A DNA stretch of 64,000 bases from Haliclona indistincta (GCA_964017065.1 OZ024789.1:9276222-9340221); one strand, 5' to 3'; numbered from the stretch's first letter, positions 10,195-22,849 are shown. Program-made: numbers and translations. The notes: generated by a model from the letters alone, not told the origin.

Positions 10195-11872
10195 ACTGGG
10201 TTCTAGACACACTGGGTGCTGGGTGTTCGCCTTTAGACACACTGGGTGCTATTATGCTGTATTACTAGTCATGCAACATGCAAATTGTTATAAAACACCA
10301 GTAGATGAATGATAATTAATTAAAAAATTTTCTTAATCCCAATTGATGATTGATGACCGAGGAAAGTAAGAAGTAATGGTTTAGCTATAGATTATCCTCC
10401 CCTGGGGAAATGCCTTTTTGTCAACTAATTATTATTTTTATTTTTTGCTGTAAACATAAAACTTGTCATTCGCACAGTTTTTTGTTTACCAAAATTGAAA
10501 TGTGTATTTATAGATTATAGCTGAGGCCTAGAAAGTGTATACGTTTTCAATGCAAACTGAAAATGCACCAACCATGCTGTCTTATTGACTGCATAAGTTC
10601 TTGTTCTCTTGCTGCTCCATGTTGTGCAGGTACGCAAGTGACAATTTAGCAAATCTGATATACATTATCAGAATCGGCTAGATAGATGTTTTAATTTTTT
10701 GTAGTGAGTGATTCACTTGCTTCATTATAGATGCATGGCTTAACTGTAATGCAACTAGAACTATACAATACAGTCACTATAAACATTTTAAACCATGAAG
10801 ATTAAGATTCAAATAATTATTAATTTTGTTTTTGTTGTTCATTTTAAGCCTGCAGCATTGAACCTACTAAATATTCTATTTACACATTAGGAGGAGCAGT
10901 ATACCTTACCAATGAAAACACTATTTTCTTGGAAATACTTAATGAATGCAGGCATGTCCAAACTATTATGACCATAGGCCATACTAAAATATTCATTAGG
11001 AGGAGCAGTATACTGGTCACCAATGAAAACACTTTTTTCTTAGAAATTCTTTATTGAATACAGGCATGCTCAAAGTTTTATTACCATAGGCTACATGATG
11101 TATTATGCATGAGCATGTACCAGTATGTCAATTCTTTCCACACAATACTAATTGTGTCTTCGATTTATTGCAGCGTGTACACACATGCAAGAAACTCACA
11201 AGCATCGACCATCTAGTTCTCATACTTTACAATGACTGCCCATGCTGGCACCTGTGTGTAGGTGTGCATGTGACCTGCATCATAGTTCCTCCTACAAAGC
11301 CGCACTGTTTCTTTTATGTGCGATTCCTGATAGAGGTGCGATAAAGTATTCAAAAACAACTCCATAAATAGGCATTTGTTCGTAAGCCCTGCCTCAACTA
11401 GTCCTGTTCTCAAGCTGTTTGTTCAGTGCGGTATTTAGATAATAACATTCTTAGAAAAAGAATTAGTCACTCATGCACTGCATGGGTGCTACATGCAAAT
11501 GTTATAAGGCATGAGTAGATGAAATAATTAAGTCACATTGTCAATTTCTTAATCCCAATTGGAAAGTAAGAAGTATAGCTTTAGCTCTCCTGGGGAATGC
11601 CTTTTTGTCAACTAATTATTTTTTGCTGGAAACGTAAAACTTGTCATTCACACAGTTTGTTGTTTATAGTTAATTGACATGTGTAGTTACACATTATAGC
11701 TGAGGCCTAGAAAGCGTATAATTTTCAATTTGAAAATGAAATGCACCAGCCATGCAGGACTGTAAAAGTTCTTGTTCTCATGTTGTTCATGTTGTGCAGG
11801 TACGCAAAAATCTCACCGTTTCTTGTGGGTATATTACAAAAATTTATTTTAAAATAGAACAAAATACAAATA

Positions 11873-12079
11873 CAGCGGTTTTATTACTTCTTGCATGGAT
11901 AAAGCGTAAACCGTAGAGCGTAGACCGTAAAGCGTGGAGCACTAATGCGTTAAAATGTCATTAAGTCTTTGATCATGCTCCATTGTATGAATAAATACCA
12001 GTGACTTGACACATTAGTGACTGCAAGGTGACGCTTTACACTCAAAATCTTCCTTGCAAGAAGTACTATAAAACCTCTG
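11873..12079. mobile_element. TA-flanked MITE with CAGMGGTTTTAT ends
   Basis: The left end CAGCGGTTTTATTACTTC and the right end reverse complement CAGAGGTTTTATAGTACTTC are inverted repeats flanked by TA on both sides. The interior carries tandem AAGCGTAAACCGTAGAGCG-like words. A shorter relative lies at 61078-61223. No coding capacity. Confidence 0.65.
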
Positions 12080-13716
12080 TAACAGCTACATGTTTATCAT
12101 TCTATCCTAGTTAACATCAAATAAAGTCAATTTGCTGCTTTGAATTGACTTCCCTCCTTTTTCTTGATTTTTATGTAGCTTATAATGGATGCTAGATTGT
12201 AATAAGTACATGTACCTGGTCACTGATCAGTCGTCATGATCCTGCACTGTGTCATCCTGACCTGATCCACACCTATACAAGATGAAATTCTAGCTATAGT
12301 TTGCACACAAGTGAATTGAACTCTTTAGTGAATCCGATAAAGTGTACATTATCATTATAGATTTATAATTAATTTTCATTCCTTTTATGTTTGCAGAAGT
12401 GCTTCAGTATATTTCACTTGCTTCATTATAGATGCATGGCTTCACTGTAATGCAACTATATAACTATATAATACGGATGCAAACCCTATAAACATGCATT
12501 TTAAACCATGAAGATCAAGATTCAAATTATTTGTTTTTGTTGTTCATTTTAAGCCTGACAGCATCGAACAATACTAAAATATTCCATGTACCAATTAGGA
12601 GGAGCAGTATACCTTACCAATGAAAACACTTTTTTCTTGGAAATACTTAATGAATGCAGGCATGCTCAAAGTATTATTACCATAGGCTACATGATGTATT
12701 ATGCATGAGCATGTACCAGTATGTCAATTCTTTTCACACAATAATATTAATTATGTCTTCAATTTATTGCAGCACACACACATGCATGAAACTCACAACC
12801 ACCGACCATCTGGTTCTCACACTTTACAATGACTGCCCACGCTGGCACCTGTGTGTAGGTGTGCATGTGACCTGCATCATAGTTCCTCCTACAAAGCCGC
12901 ACTGTTTCTTTTGTGTACATCATCAATAAAGTGTGTGCATTACATGTGGTTGTGCGATTTCTGAGAGGTGCGATAAAGTATTCAAAAACAACTCCATAAA
13001 TAGGCATTTATTCGTAAGCCCTGCCTCAACTAGTCCTGTTCTCAAGCTGTTTGTTCAGTGCGGTATTTAGATAATAACATTCTTAGAAAAAGAATTAGAC
13101 ACATCATGCATGCACTGGGTGCTCATATGCTGTGTATAAATAATAGTCATGCAACAATCAAAGTGCATGAGTAGATGAGTGCACATTGTCAATTTCTTAA
13201 TCTCAATAGATGACCAGGGAAAGTTAAGAAGTAGAGCTTTAGCTAGATTATCCTCCTCTGGTAATGCCTTTTTATCAACTAATTATTTTTTTGCTGTAAA
13301 CGTAAAACTTGTCATTCACAATTTGCAAAATAAAATTTAAATATGAAACAAAAGGTTCTATACAAATAAAAGCTACATGTTTATCATTCTATCGTAGACA
13401 AATAAAGTCAATTTGCTGCTTGCAATTGACTTCTCTTTTTCTTGATTTGCATGTACACCGTAGCTTTTAATGGATGCTAGATTGCCTCAAGTATACATGT
13501 ACCAGGTCACTGAACAGTCGTCATGATGCTGCACCTTGTCATCCTGACCTGATCCACACCTATACAAGATGAAATTCTAGCTATAGTTTGCACACAAGTG
13601 AATTGAACTACTGCATCCAATATACGAATCAGCTAGATTGATATTTAATTTTTTTCAGTCTTCTTTGAAGTGAGTGATTCATTCTAGATGCATGGCTTAA
13701 CACTGTAATGAAACTA

Positions 13717-13885
13717 CAGTGGAACCTCTCTAAGTTGAACACCATCGGGTCCAACAAAAATTGTCCATTATAGAGAGGGTGTCCTCTGGTCAGGGGTTTA
13801 TTATACATTATGTGGCTTATATTTGGGAATCAGTAAGTGTCCATTATAGAGGGATGAGGGGTGACCTCTAAGAGGGGTTCCACTA
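13717..13885. mobile_element. pogo/Tigger-like MITE, CAGTGGAACCTCT ends
   Basis: The inverted ends CAGTGGAACCTCTCTAAG and AGAGGGGTTCCACTA are flanked by TA duplications. Two relatives lie in APEH introns (45825-45986, 46949-47125). Ends of this type with a TA target are typical of Tc1-mariner/pogo elements. It inserted into the third unit of the tandem array. Confidence 0.75.
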
Positions 13886-14370
13886 TAGGACTATCCAATA
13901 CGGTCATAAACCCTATAAACATGTTAAACCCTGAACTTACTCAAAAGATCAAGATTCAAATCATTTGTTTTTGTTGTTCATTTTAAGCCTGACAGCATTG
14001 AACATTGAACCATACTAAAATATTCCATGTACACATTAGGAGGAGCAGTATACCTTACCAATGAAAACACATTTTTCTTAGAAATTCAAAATGAATGAAG
14101 AATGATGTATTATGCATGAGCATGTACCAGTATGTCAATTCTTTTCACACAATATAATTATGTCTTCAATTTAGTGCAGCATGTACACACATGCATGAAA
14201 CTCACAACCACCGAACATCTAGTTCTCATACTTTACAGTGACTGCATGCCCACGCTGGCACCTGTGTGTAGGTGTGCCGCTGTAATCTGCATCAGTGTAG
14301 TTCCTCCTACAAAGCCGCACTGTTTCTTTTGTGTACATCATCAATAAAGTGACTGTGCATGTACATTATG

Positions 14371-14796
14371 TAGAATTTTTATATGCCAGATTGATCACTA
14401 GGCAACCGTTATAAAGTCCTCCACTATAATCTGCAGGAGATGCTGTAGAAATGGCTGAAACATGCAGCCCAGGCTGCCTACCAGATTTTGAAGCCATGTT
14501 ATCTGCACAGTGCACACATGGATTTCTTCAACAATTAATAGACAGTGCCTCCAAAACAGCAATGGCATGCAGTCAATAAGCATGACCTGATAGAAGAGTT
14601 GTGAATTAAAGATTTAGTCTGTACCTTAAGCTTGGACTCCTCCATTATAGTTAAACTAATGTTGTGACTATTCTTTGAAAGATGCCTACAAACCAATAGT
14701 TATTGCAAAGTCTTGATAAAAATGCAACAAAATTAAGAATGAAAGGTAATTATAACTGCATGGAGATAATAAATTATTGTTTTATACACAATGGAA
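14371..14796. other. intergenic, probably 3' UTR of the FN3 gene
   Basis: About 430 bp of AT-rich sequence between the tandem array and the stop codon of the minus-strand FN3 gene. No exon, RNA gene or repeat is recognised. Confidence 0.45.
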
Positions 14797-16590
14797 CTAG
14801 ACTGAACTATCACATTTCGCTATTGAACATAAAATGGGTTTCATCAGGTTTTTTCTCATGACTGATTCCATTAAACCCTCCTCTTCATTTTCATCGTCGC
14901 TAGTCTGTGGGCTCCATTGATCTGGCCCTTTGTCGAGTCTTTGATAAACCAAATAGGCTGCTGTTCCACCCATTATTGGTGCTCCAATAGTTCCTAATAG
15001 TGCTCCGCCAACTTCAGCTGCAGTAGCTGCAGCAGCCTTTCCTGCCTTGCTACCAGCACTATCTTTAGCTGCAGATTTTGCCATGTTACCTAAACCAACT
15101 GCTCCCAATAGTGGTCCTCCAATAGTGCCGCCTACGAATGCCCCTGTTGATGCTGCTATTTTGGCAGCTGCACCACATCGTGTTTCTGCTTCAAGTACTT
15201 CACTAAATTCCCCTTGCTGCTGCTTGTTGTTTAAGGCTCGCACACGGAAACGATATTCTGTGCCAGTCGATAAATAAGTGGGTTTGGCAGTGAACTTATC
15301 CCTGTCAACGGTTGTAACGTTATACCATGGAGTTTCTTTGCTTTTTGCCAGCTGCATTTGTACTTGGTACTTAAAGACAGCTTGGGGATTTTGTCTTGGT
15401 TCTTTCCATCGAAGTTTGATGTACTTGCTTAAACGCTTACTAGAAGCACGAAGGTCTCGTGGACGGCCTGGAATTGGCTGAGTGGTGATAACTTCTATTG
15501 GATCACTTGGAGCACTTTTCCCAGCTTTGTTGACCATCCTGACTCTGAAATGATAAGTAGTATTAGGTGTAAGATGCTTTATTGACAGCTTGACAAAATC
15601 TCTGTTACTTGCTAGAGCTGGTGAGTGCACATTACACATTAGATGATTCCAACCTGCTGCATTCTCGTCATTTATATTAAGATATTCTACTATACATTGG
15701 TCAACAGGGCTGCCATTCTCATTCTTTTCATCAAGTCGAGGAGCTTGAACTTGCACTTCTGTTGGAGAAAGTACTGTGAAAATTGGAATTCCTGGTGTAT
15801 TTGGTGGTCCTATCTTGAACCTAGCAACGGTTGGATCGCTCCAGTTTCCAGAACCTTGCGAATTCACCGCTCGAACAGAAATTGTGTACTGTCGCCCAGC
15901 ACGAACTCTGTCATTGCCAAGTGATAGTGCAAAAGTTCCCTTCTTAAGTCGATGCTCTGCAGGTTCGCAATTAAGAACTTTTTCGTCTTCGTAGCGAACT
16001 TCGTAACGATCGATATCTTTAGCCGAGTTCAAAGAATCTTTCCATTTTATCTCCAACAAATCGTCGATTACTGCTACATTTGGTGCTGGAATATCGGATG
16101 GTCGTCTTCCTCTCGTGCCTGCGCCCGGGTATACACCGATGGATGGGTGAATAGTCGTTGCTTCGGCTCTTTCGTGTCCTCTTTCCACGCATTCCTTCAG
16201 CTCACGGTTCTGTGCATGGACGACTCTAGTCAGTGCAAAATGAAGGCTCTGTTGGGCGTTTTCCAACTGCTTGTCTAGATTCCCCAAGCGGCGCCTGTTA
16301 TCATGAACCCCAGCCATTCTTCCTAACAGAGGCCTATCCTTCAGCTCGGCACAGATACGCGTGCAAGCGTGGATGGAATCTTCAAAATCTTGAAGTCTGC
16401 TAAGACATGACGGCGGAAATTTTTCGACCTCACTTGCGTTCAATTCATCAGCAACTTGCTTCAGATCATCGGCCCGTCGTTCAATAGATTTTCGCAGTTC
16501 ATCGTTCTCTGCTAGCACCTTGGCACGGTCGTAAACTTCTTTTACTCCATAGTAAACGAGTTTTGCAGCGTTTTCTGGACATATTGGCAT
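14797..16590 (-). CDS. MLKL-like helical bundle + three FN3 + glycine-zipper protein
   Basis: An intronless 597-aa protein with no signal peptide, so its FN3 domains are probably intracellular. Residues 5-125 are all-helical with the spacing of the MLKL-type four-helix bundle: VYDRAKVLAENDELRKSIER, then KFPPSCLSRLQDFEDSI, then LDKQLENAQQSLHFALTRV. FN3 domains occupy about 169-258, 262-371 and 373-471, each with the tryptophan/tyrosine core and a TxYxFRVRxxN-type strand. Residues 473-551 are Ala/Gly-rich with glycine-zipper spacing (GGTIGGPLLGAVG, GGALLGTIGAPIMGG), resembling membrane-inserting or ISG12-type segments. An acidic patch follows. The open frame begins upstream at a TTG; the first ATG (16590) is used. 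MLKL bundles mediate membrane disruption in necroptosis. A cell-death or immune role is inference. Confidence 0.7.
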   Translation of the reverse strand: MPICPENAAKLVYYGVKEVYDRAKVLAENDELRKSIERRADDLKQVADELNASEVEKFPPSCLSRLQDFEDSIHACTRICAELKDRPLLGRMAGVHDNRRRLGNLDKQLENAQQSLHFALTRVVHAQNRELKECVERGHERAEATTIHPSIGVYPGAGTRGRRPSDIPAPNVAVIDDLLEIKWKDSLNSAKDIDRYEVRYEDEKVLNCEPAEHRLKKGTFALSLGNDRVRAGRQYTISVRAVNSQGSGNWSDPTVARFKIGPPNTPGIPIFTVLSPTEVQVQAPRLDEKNENGSPVDQCIVEYLNINDENAAGWNHLMCNVHSPALASNRDFVKLSIKHLTPNTTYHFRVRMVNKAGKSAPSDPIEVITTQPIPGRPRDLRASSKRLSKYIKLRWKEPRQNPQAVFKYQVQMQLAKSKETPWYNVTTVDRDKFTAKPTYLSTGTEYRFRVRALNNKQQQGEFSEVLEAETRCGAAAKIAASTGAFVGGTIGGPLLGAVGLGNMAKSAAKDSAGSKAGKAAAATAAEVGGALLGTIGAPIMGGTAAYLVYQRLDKGPDQWSPQTSDDENEEEGLMESVMRKNLMKPILCSIAKCDSSV

Positions 16591-16668
16591 TGTGGACCAG
16601 ACAGACAACAATCGTTGTTTAATCGTTTTTATCGTTGCGTGCCCAGAGGCAGCCACACCTACCTTCAA

Positions 16669-16890
16669 AGCACCACGGGTAGACTTGGGAATTCAAAGGT
16701 GTGAAGAAAAAAATAGATTGATTGATTGTAACCGTGATTATTTTCGATGAGCATCAGAGAACAGTTTTTGATACTATACAAAAGATCACGCCTACTCTCT
16801 CATTGACGGAGAGTAGGCTATTATAAGCTGTAAATCAATAATAATATTTATTCTCTAAAATAGTGTCATTGAGCTGAAGCTAAAATAATG
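16669..16890. other. tail-side gap between ARIH1 stop and the FN3 gene 5' end
   Basis: This short interval holds the 5' flank of the minus-strand FN3 gene and the 3' UTR of the minus-strand ARIH1 gene. A small palindrome (ACTCTCTCATTGACGGAGAGT) lies at about 16794-16815. No other feature seen. Confidence 0.4.
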
Positions 16891-19800
16891 TTAGTCAATG
16901 AACTCCCACAGATCATTCTCGTATCCCTCGTACACATGATCTAGCAGAACCTGACAACGAGCATCACAATATCTGAAGACAGAGAGAGGGAGAGAGAATG
17001 NNNNNNNNNNNNNNNNNNNNNNNNNNNNNNNNNNNNNNNNNNNNNNNNNNNNNNNNNNNNNNNNNNNNNNNNNNNNNNNNNNNNNNNNNNNNNNNNNNNN
17101 NNNNNNNNNNNNNNNNNNNNNNNNNNNNNNNNNNNNNNNNNNNNNNNNNNNNNNNNNNNNNNNNNNNNNNNNNNNNNNNNNNNNNNNNNNNNNNNNNNNN
17201 AGAGAGTTGATACATCTATCTAGAGCATGTGTGTATAGTTAGGGAAGACATGGCTTATTTCATCTCGAAGATATCAGCAGTTCAGTGACTGTTGTTGGAA
17301 ACACCAATTATCATTTATTTTTAGGCCATAAAAACTGCTATATTGTTAGTTAAGAAGAAAGACTTGGGCAAACAGTTGAGTAACTAGTTCATCTATCATA
17401 TACTGTAAAGCGGGCGCTTGATGTTCATGGAAACTACAGTACGGTCCTAAACAAGGCCAAAATTACCCAAATTCTACAGGTGAGAAAGTTTTTAGACTCA
17501 AAAACGCACAACTTCGAGAGTTAAGAAAAAGCGCTTGCAAGCAGGTAGCCACATACCTTTACTATCCTCAGCGTTTTAATCGTGACAGTAGCTTACACTG
17601 TACTGCGACCTGATAGTAGCAGCACTCGCCGCTTCTGGTCGTCTTTGCCTTATCTGTGACGTATAAAATGACGTATGTCAAATCATAGATACAATATACG
17701 GACAATATACGGATACAATAACCCGTATATATCCGTACATTGTCTCTATGATTTGACGTACGTCATTGTCTACTGTGCCTCATAGGTCTCTTCTCGATAA
17801 GCTTCGGGCCATCAATGTCTGTCCACATTATCCTAAAATGGTTAGCCTCCTATCTGTGCAATAGAATGCAGTCTGTGTGTGTGTTGGTGGTGCCTCCTCT
17901 GATATTTATCATGTTTTGTCTGGAGTTCCTCAAGCTCTGTCTTGGGACCTCTTCTCTTTAATTTTTATATCAATGACATCACTACTATTCCTCTTACTCT
18001 GGGTACTATGTCATTATACGCTGATGACATGATGCTTTATTGTCGGATAGATTCTCATTCTGATTTTGCTGCTCTTCAAGATGATGTCGATCGTTTAACC
18101 CTTCACAAGCGACGGGCGACTATAGTCGCCTAGCAAGTTTGACATCACCGGAAGTGGGCGTTTAAATTCGAAGATAGTTTATTTCACCTATAGACCAAAT
18201 ACAGCCTATGTGGGGTGTGATTGCGAGCCATTGGCGGGGCCTGCGGCCCCGCCGGGCAGAGCTATGGCGGGACTACCTAGCACCACTGGGTCTCCAGGGG
18301 CTTCTTCACATAAAAAGCAGCCACACATGCACTAACTTTGTCTCACACGTGCTGTTTTGACCAAAGAAGCGGCGTTTTTTGCTCCAGTGAGAGTGATTCT
18401 AGGACACGACAGTTGGTAGATCGTCAAGTGGGCGTGGTTAACTGCAATTGCCATTGACAACAAGCCCGCACATTGTGCAAGTTGATTTTACATATTAAAG
18501 TGATCACAGCGCTAGTTTGTCTGTCTAATGGTCGCAAAGGTTAGTGAAATCCACAGAAACAGAGGCCAAAATCGTGTCCGCACTTGAAGGGTTAAGTGCC
18601 TGACTGATGATAATCATCTCAAATTCAACGCATCGAAGTGCAAATTTATGGTTATCTCCAGAAACGTACTCCAGCGCTTCCATCTGCTCCTGTTGTTCTC
18701 AACAACTCCCCATTAGAGCAGGTCGACTCTTACAAATACCTTTGGTGTCCGGATTACTTCCACTCTTACCTGGTCGTTGCAAGTAAACGATGTTTGTATG
18801 AAGGCCAGACGTCAAATCGGTTTTCTGTATCGGACTCTTTATTACTTTGCTGATGCTAATACTTTCTTAAGCTCTACCTAACACATGTTCGACCTCGTCT
18901 TGAATATGCAGCTGTTGTATGGGATCCTCATCAGTCTAGTCACATCAACAAGCTTGAGAATGTCCAAAAATTTGCTCTAAAGGCTGCTACCAAGCAATGG
19001 AAAGCTGATTATGATAACTCTTGTCATATCCCGTCACTTGAGCAGAGGAGAAAAATCCTTAAACTTATCACTCTTTTTAAGATCTACAAAGGTTATATAT
19101 GTCTTCCAGAGGCTCCAATTCATGTGAGGCCGCCACCTCGATCACTGAGAAGCACTCAAAATTTGTTGTTTATGAGACCCTTTGCTCACTCCAGTGCCTA
19201 TGATAACTCATTTTTTCCTCGCTCTATTGCTTTGTGGAACAGGGCTCCCCCCTGATGCCCAGAAAACTGACTCTTTATCTTTTTTCGTAATTGTTTACTT
19301 AATTAACTTAGTATAACTGGGTGCTATGCAAGTTAGCTGTAGTTATAGCTATTTTAGTGTCCTGCTTTATGCGAATTATTATAAAAGTCCTGCTTTATGC
19401 GAATTATTATAAAAGTCTACGTCATAAGATATAGCAAAGACGACCAGAAGCGGCAAGTGCTGCCGCTATCAGGTCGCTGTATTCGAGTACAGTGTAAGCT
19501 ACTGTCACGATTGGAACGCTGAGGCATGTGGCTACCTGCTTGCAAGCGCTTTTTTCTTAAATCTCGAAGTTGCGCGTTTTTGAGTCTAAAAACTTTCTCA
19601 CCTGTAGATTTTGGGTAATTTGGCCTTGTTTAGGACTGTACTGTAGTTTCCATGAACATCAAGCGCCTGCTTTACTGTATATGATAGATGAACTAGTTAC
19701 TCAACTGTTTGCCAAGTATTTTTTCTTAACTAACAATATAGCAGTTTTAATGGCCTAAAAATAAATGATAATTGGTGTTTCCAACAACAGCCACTGAACT

Positions 19801-20360
19801 GCTGATATCTTCGAGATGAAATAAGCCATGTGTTCCTAACTATACACACATACTCTAGATGGATGTATCAACTCTCTCACCAATCATATAACTGTGGCAT
19901 CTATAGTTTAGTTTTTATGAGCAAAAACATTTCATGTAGGTAAATTTGAATGTTTAGACTGGAAGCACTGTACATAGCTTCAATTTTATTTTGTTTGAAA
20001 GATTGGAGAGAGAAAACTCACTTTGTTTTGTCTTGTACGGAAATTTTGAGATCAGACAAAGACGATAAACTGAGCTCTCTTTCGAGATACTCTGAGAGAC
20101 GCTCTGTAGCCATTTCCCAGGTCACCTTGATTGTCCCTGGAGAAGAGGAGAGAGAGAGTATAAACCAGAGAAACTGAACAGGAAGGAACAAAAACAGGGA
20201 GTGGAGGTATCTTAACCTCGAATATGTAGGTTTGGTTGTTTTTCTTGAGGTAGAAGGCAAATGCGTAAGTGTACTGAAGTGTCTGCCGACAGTGACACAG
20301 ACTATCAACTGCTTTCTTCATGAACTGAACCTGTAGCAACCAAGAAAAAGGAGTGAGTGG

Positions 20361-20403
<43 letters not shown>

Positions 20404-20435
20404 AGGGAGGGAGGGAGGGAGGGAGGGAGGGAGGG

Positions 20436-20528
<93 letters not shown>

Positions 20529-22117
20529 TGAGTGAGTGAGTGAGTGAGTGAGAGAGGGATTGAGTGAGTGAGTGAGTGAGTGAGTGAGTGAGTGAGTGAG
20601 TAAGGGAGGGAGTGAGTGAGTGAGTAAGGGAGGGAGGAAGGAAGAGAGTGAGTGAGTGAGAGAGTGAGTGATGAAGGTATCTTCACCTCTACCCAAGATA
20701 GACCAAAGTCTTGCAACTCCAACATTTTACCATGAATCATCTCGTAGAGCTGTAAGACAGAGATATGAGATGTGTAGTTGCTGTGTTTGTGTGTCACACA
20801 CCTTGTTCTCCATCTGGCGACTACGCTGGTGATTCATATAGCGATTGCAATAGAACAGATATCGCTCAAGAGCTGCTCTTGATGACTGAGAGAACACAAC
20901 ACATGGTAAGTACACTAGTAGTTTGTCCAGCTATCATACGATATAAAGATGCTCTCGGGATTCTCTTCAGTCATAACAATTCCAATACACATGAAATGTC
21001 CAGGTACAGTGTGTGTGATACGTGTGTGTGCTATAGTTTTCCTTGATTCTAAACACTATGCTCTAAACAGGTACATACAAGATATATAAACCAGTTGCTA
21101 ATGCAGGCACTACCTGTTGTGAGTCACGAGCTTGTTTAGCCTCCTTTTCGTTGTACTGGTTACACTTGTACCTGAGGAGAGCAGAAAAATGTTTAGCAAC
21201 GAAACCTGACAAGGAAGTTATCATTCTGACAAAGAAACATTTTTCAACAGTGCGGAGACAAATAATAATAAACACTTTAGTTGAAACAAGTTACATCACC
21301 CGAAGCAACTTCGGATAGTAATTTTTATTGTTACACGCACAATACAATCTATTCAGTTTGTGAGGGGTTATAATTCTCACCAGCTGGTGCCATGCCTGTC
21401 CCATGGACCGAGACACATCCAGCAGAACTCAGCCTTACACGAGTGATTACGACAGATCATGTGATTGCAGCCACCACTCTTCTCAATAGTGGCACGACAC
21501 TTGGGACATTCCTGAAACAAAGAGAGAAAGAAATAAAAAGTAAAAAAAAAAAATTAAAGTGTAGGGATCCCTACTTATCATTGCCGATCAGCAATGATAA
21601 TTATAAAGCATAATAATCATTGGTCTATTAGACAGCATCACATGATACACTAAGCGTCGCATAAAAAAAATCACAAGTGCAGCTAATAATACAGTAACCA
21701 AGTTGTTCTTCTCTATACACACATTTGCGAACAAAAGTTTCGTGAAAAACTTGTAATTTCAAAAGCTTTGCTGTCCACTATATCAAATAGCACAAGAATG
21801 AACAAATAATTATAAAGTAATGTTAAGATAGGGGGTTAAAACCAAACTATACCTTAGTGTTCACATGGATCCAATTACATGTCTCACTGTCATCGTCACA
21901 TTTTTTCAACCACTTTCGAAGAAACTAAGCAGAGAGAGACAAACACTCACTCACTACAGTGTCCTAAAACTATAAGTGAACTTACCTCACACAAAATAGG
22001 TTCATGGGGATCCCGCCCACATTTAAAACTAGGAAAAATAATACAAAATCACGTAAACTAAAAACTATAAAACGTAAACCCTTACTAGTCACATACTCAT
22101 TTGACAACCCTCTCTTC

Positions 22118-22150
<33 letters not shown>

Positions 22151-22467
22151 ATCTCTCCCTCCCTATCTCCCTCCCTCCCTATCTCCCTCCCTCCCTATCT
22201 CCCTCTCTCTCTCCCTCCCCCTCTCTCTCTCTCTCTCCCTTCCTCCCTCCCTCCCTCCCCCTCCCTCTCTCTCTCTCTCCTCTCTCTCTCTTACCAGAAG
22301 GCATGACCACAGGAACATTTGACAGGTACGAGATCAGAGTTAGATGAATGCAGAGCATTGGGACAGCCTGGTCCAGGACACCATCGCAAGAGAGGATGGT
22401 CTATTACAAAGCTGTTTGTGATGAGAAGAAGATACTTCTGACGCACTTCACTGTCCTTGAGTAGATC

Positions 22468-22564
<97 letters not shown>

Positions 22565-22849
22565 GAGGGAGGGAAGAAGGGAGAGAGAGAGGGAGGGAGG
22601 GAAGAAGGGAGCGGAGAGGAGAGAGGGAGAAGAGATGGAGGGAGGATGGGAGAGATGGAGAGAGAGAGTTTGTTTGTTTTCTTGTAGTGTATTACTCACA
22701 GCACTGTTGTCTCATCCACTACAATATCACAGGTTGATGACGGACAGAAAATGGTCTGTAACAAATAATAAATAAAGACAGTTAAGCACGAAAACAACCT
22801 CTCCACCATTGCCCATCTGTTCTCCCTCCCTCCTCTTCTTCTCTCTCTT

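Larger units (their letters stand above)
9088..14370. repeat. tandem array of ~1.4-1.8-kb non-coding units
   Basis: The same ordered blocks recur. The block AGGAGGAGCAGTATAC occurs at about 9088 (diverged first base), 10891, 10999, 12598 and 14038. It is followed by a shared stretch ending in a TTCAAAAACAACTCCATAA block and then TTTAGATAATAA. Spacer blocks such as ATCCTGACCTGATCCACACC (about 12255 and 13540) also recur in order. This is a local tandem duplication of three units plus a partial fourth, with later insertions. Short open frames (71-91 codons) repeat with the unit but decay independently, so they are not called genes. Origin unknown. Confidence 0.75.
17201..19877. mobile_element. 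composite element bounded by ~460-bp inverted repeats
   Basis: Sequence from 17201 to about 17668 recurs in reverse complement at about 19415-19877, starting AGAGAGTTGATACATC and ending near GGTCGTCTTTGC. Between the arms lie a small palindromic element, a dead LINE and a piggyBac-like MITE. The left terminus falls in the assembly gap, so no target duplication can be read. It lies wholly in the last intron of ARIH1. Confidence 0.7.

Noticed and set aside
11105..14347. 71-91-codon open frames repeated in the tandem array (MHEHVPVCQFF-type)
   Set aside because: They recur only because the DNA repeats. Frames shift and stop differently in each unit, and no domain is visible.
20318..20797. Long Ser/Leu/His or Arg/Glu-rich open frames on both strands
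   Set aside because: They come from GA, GGGA and GTGA microsatellites. The same holds at 22000-23060, 23316-24056, 41178-41411, 49730-50119, 58456-58813 and 59447-60291.
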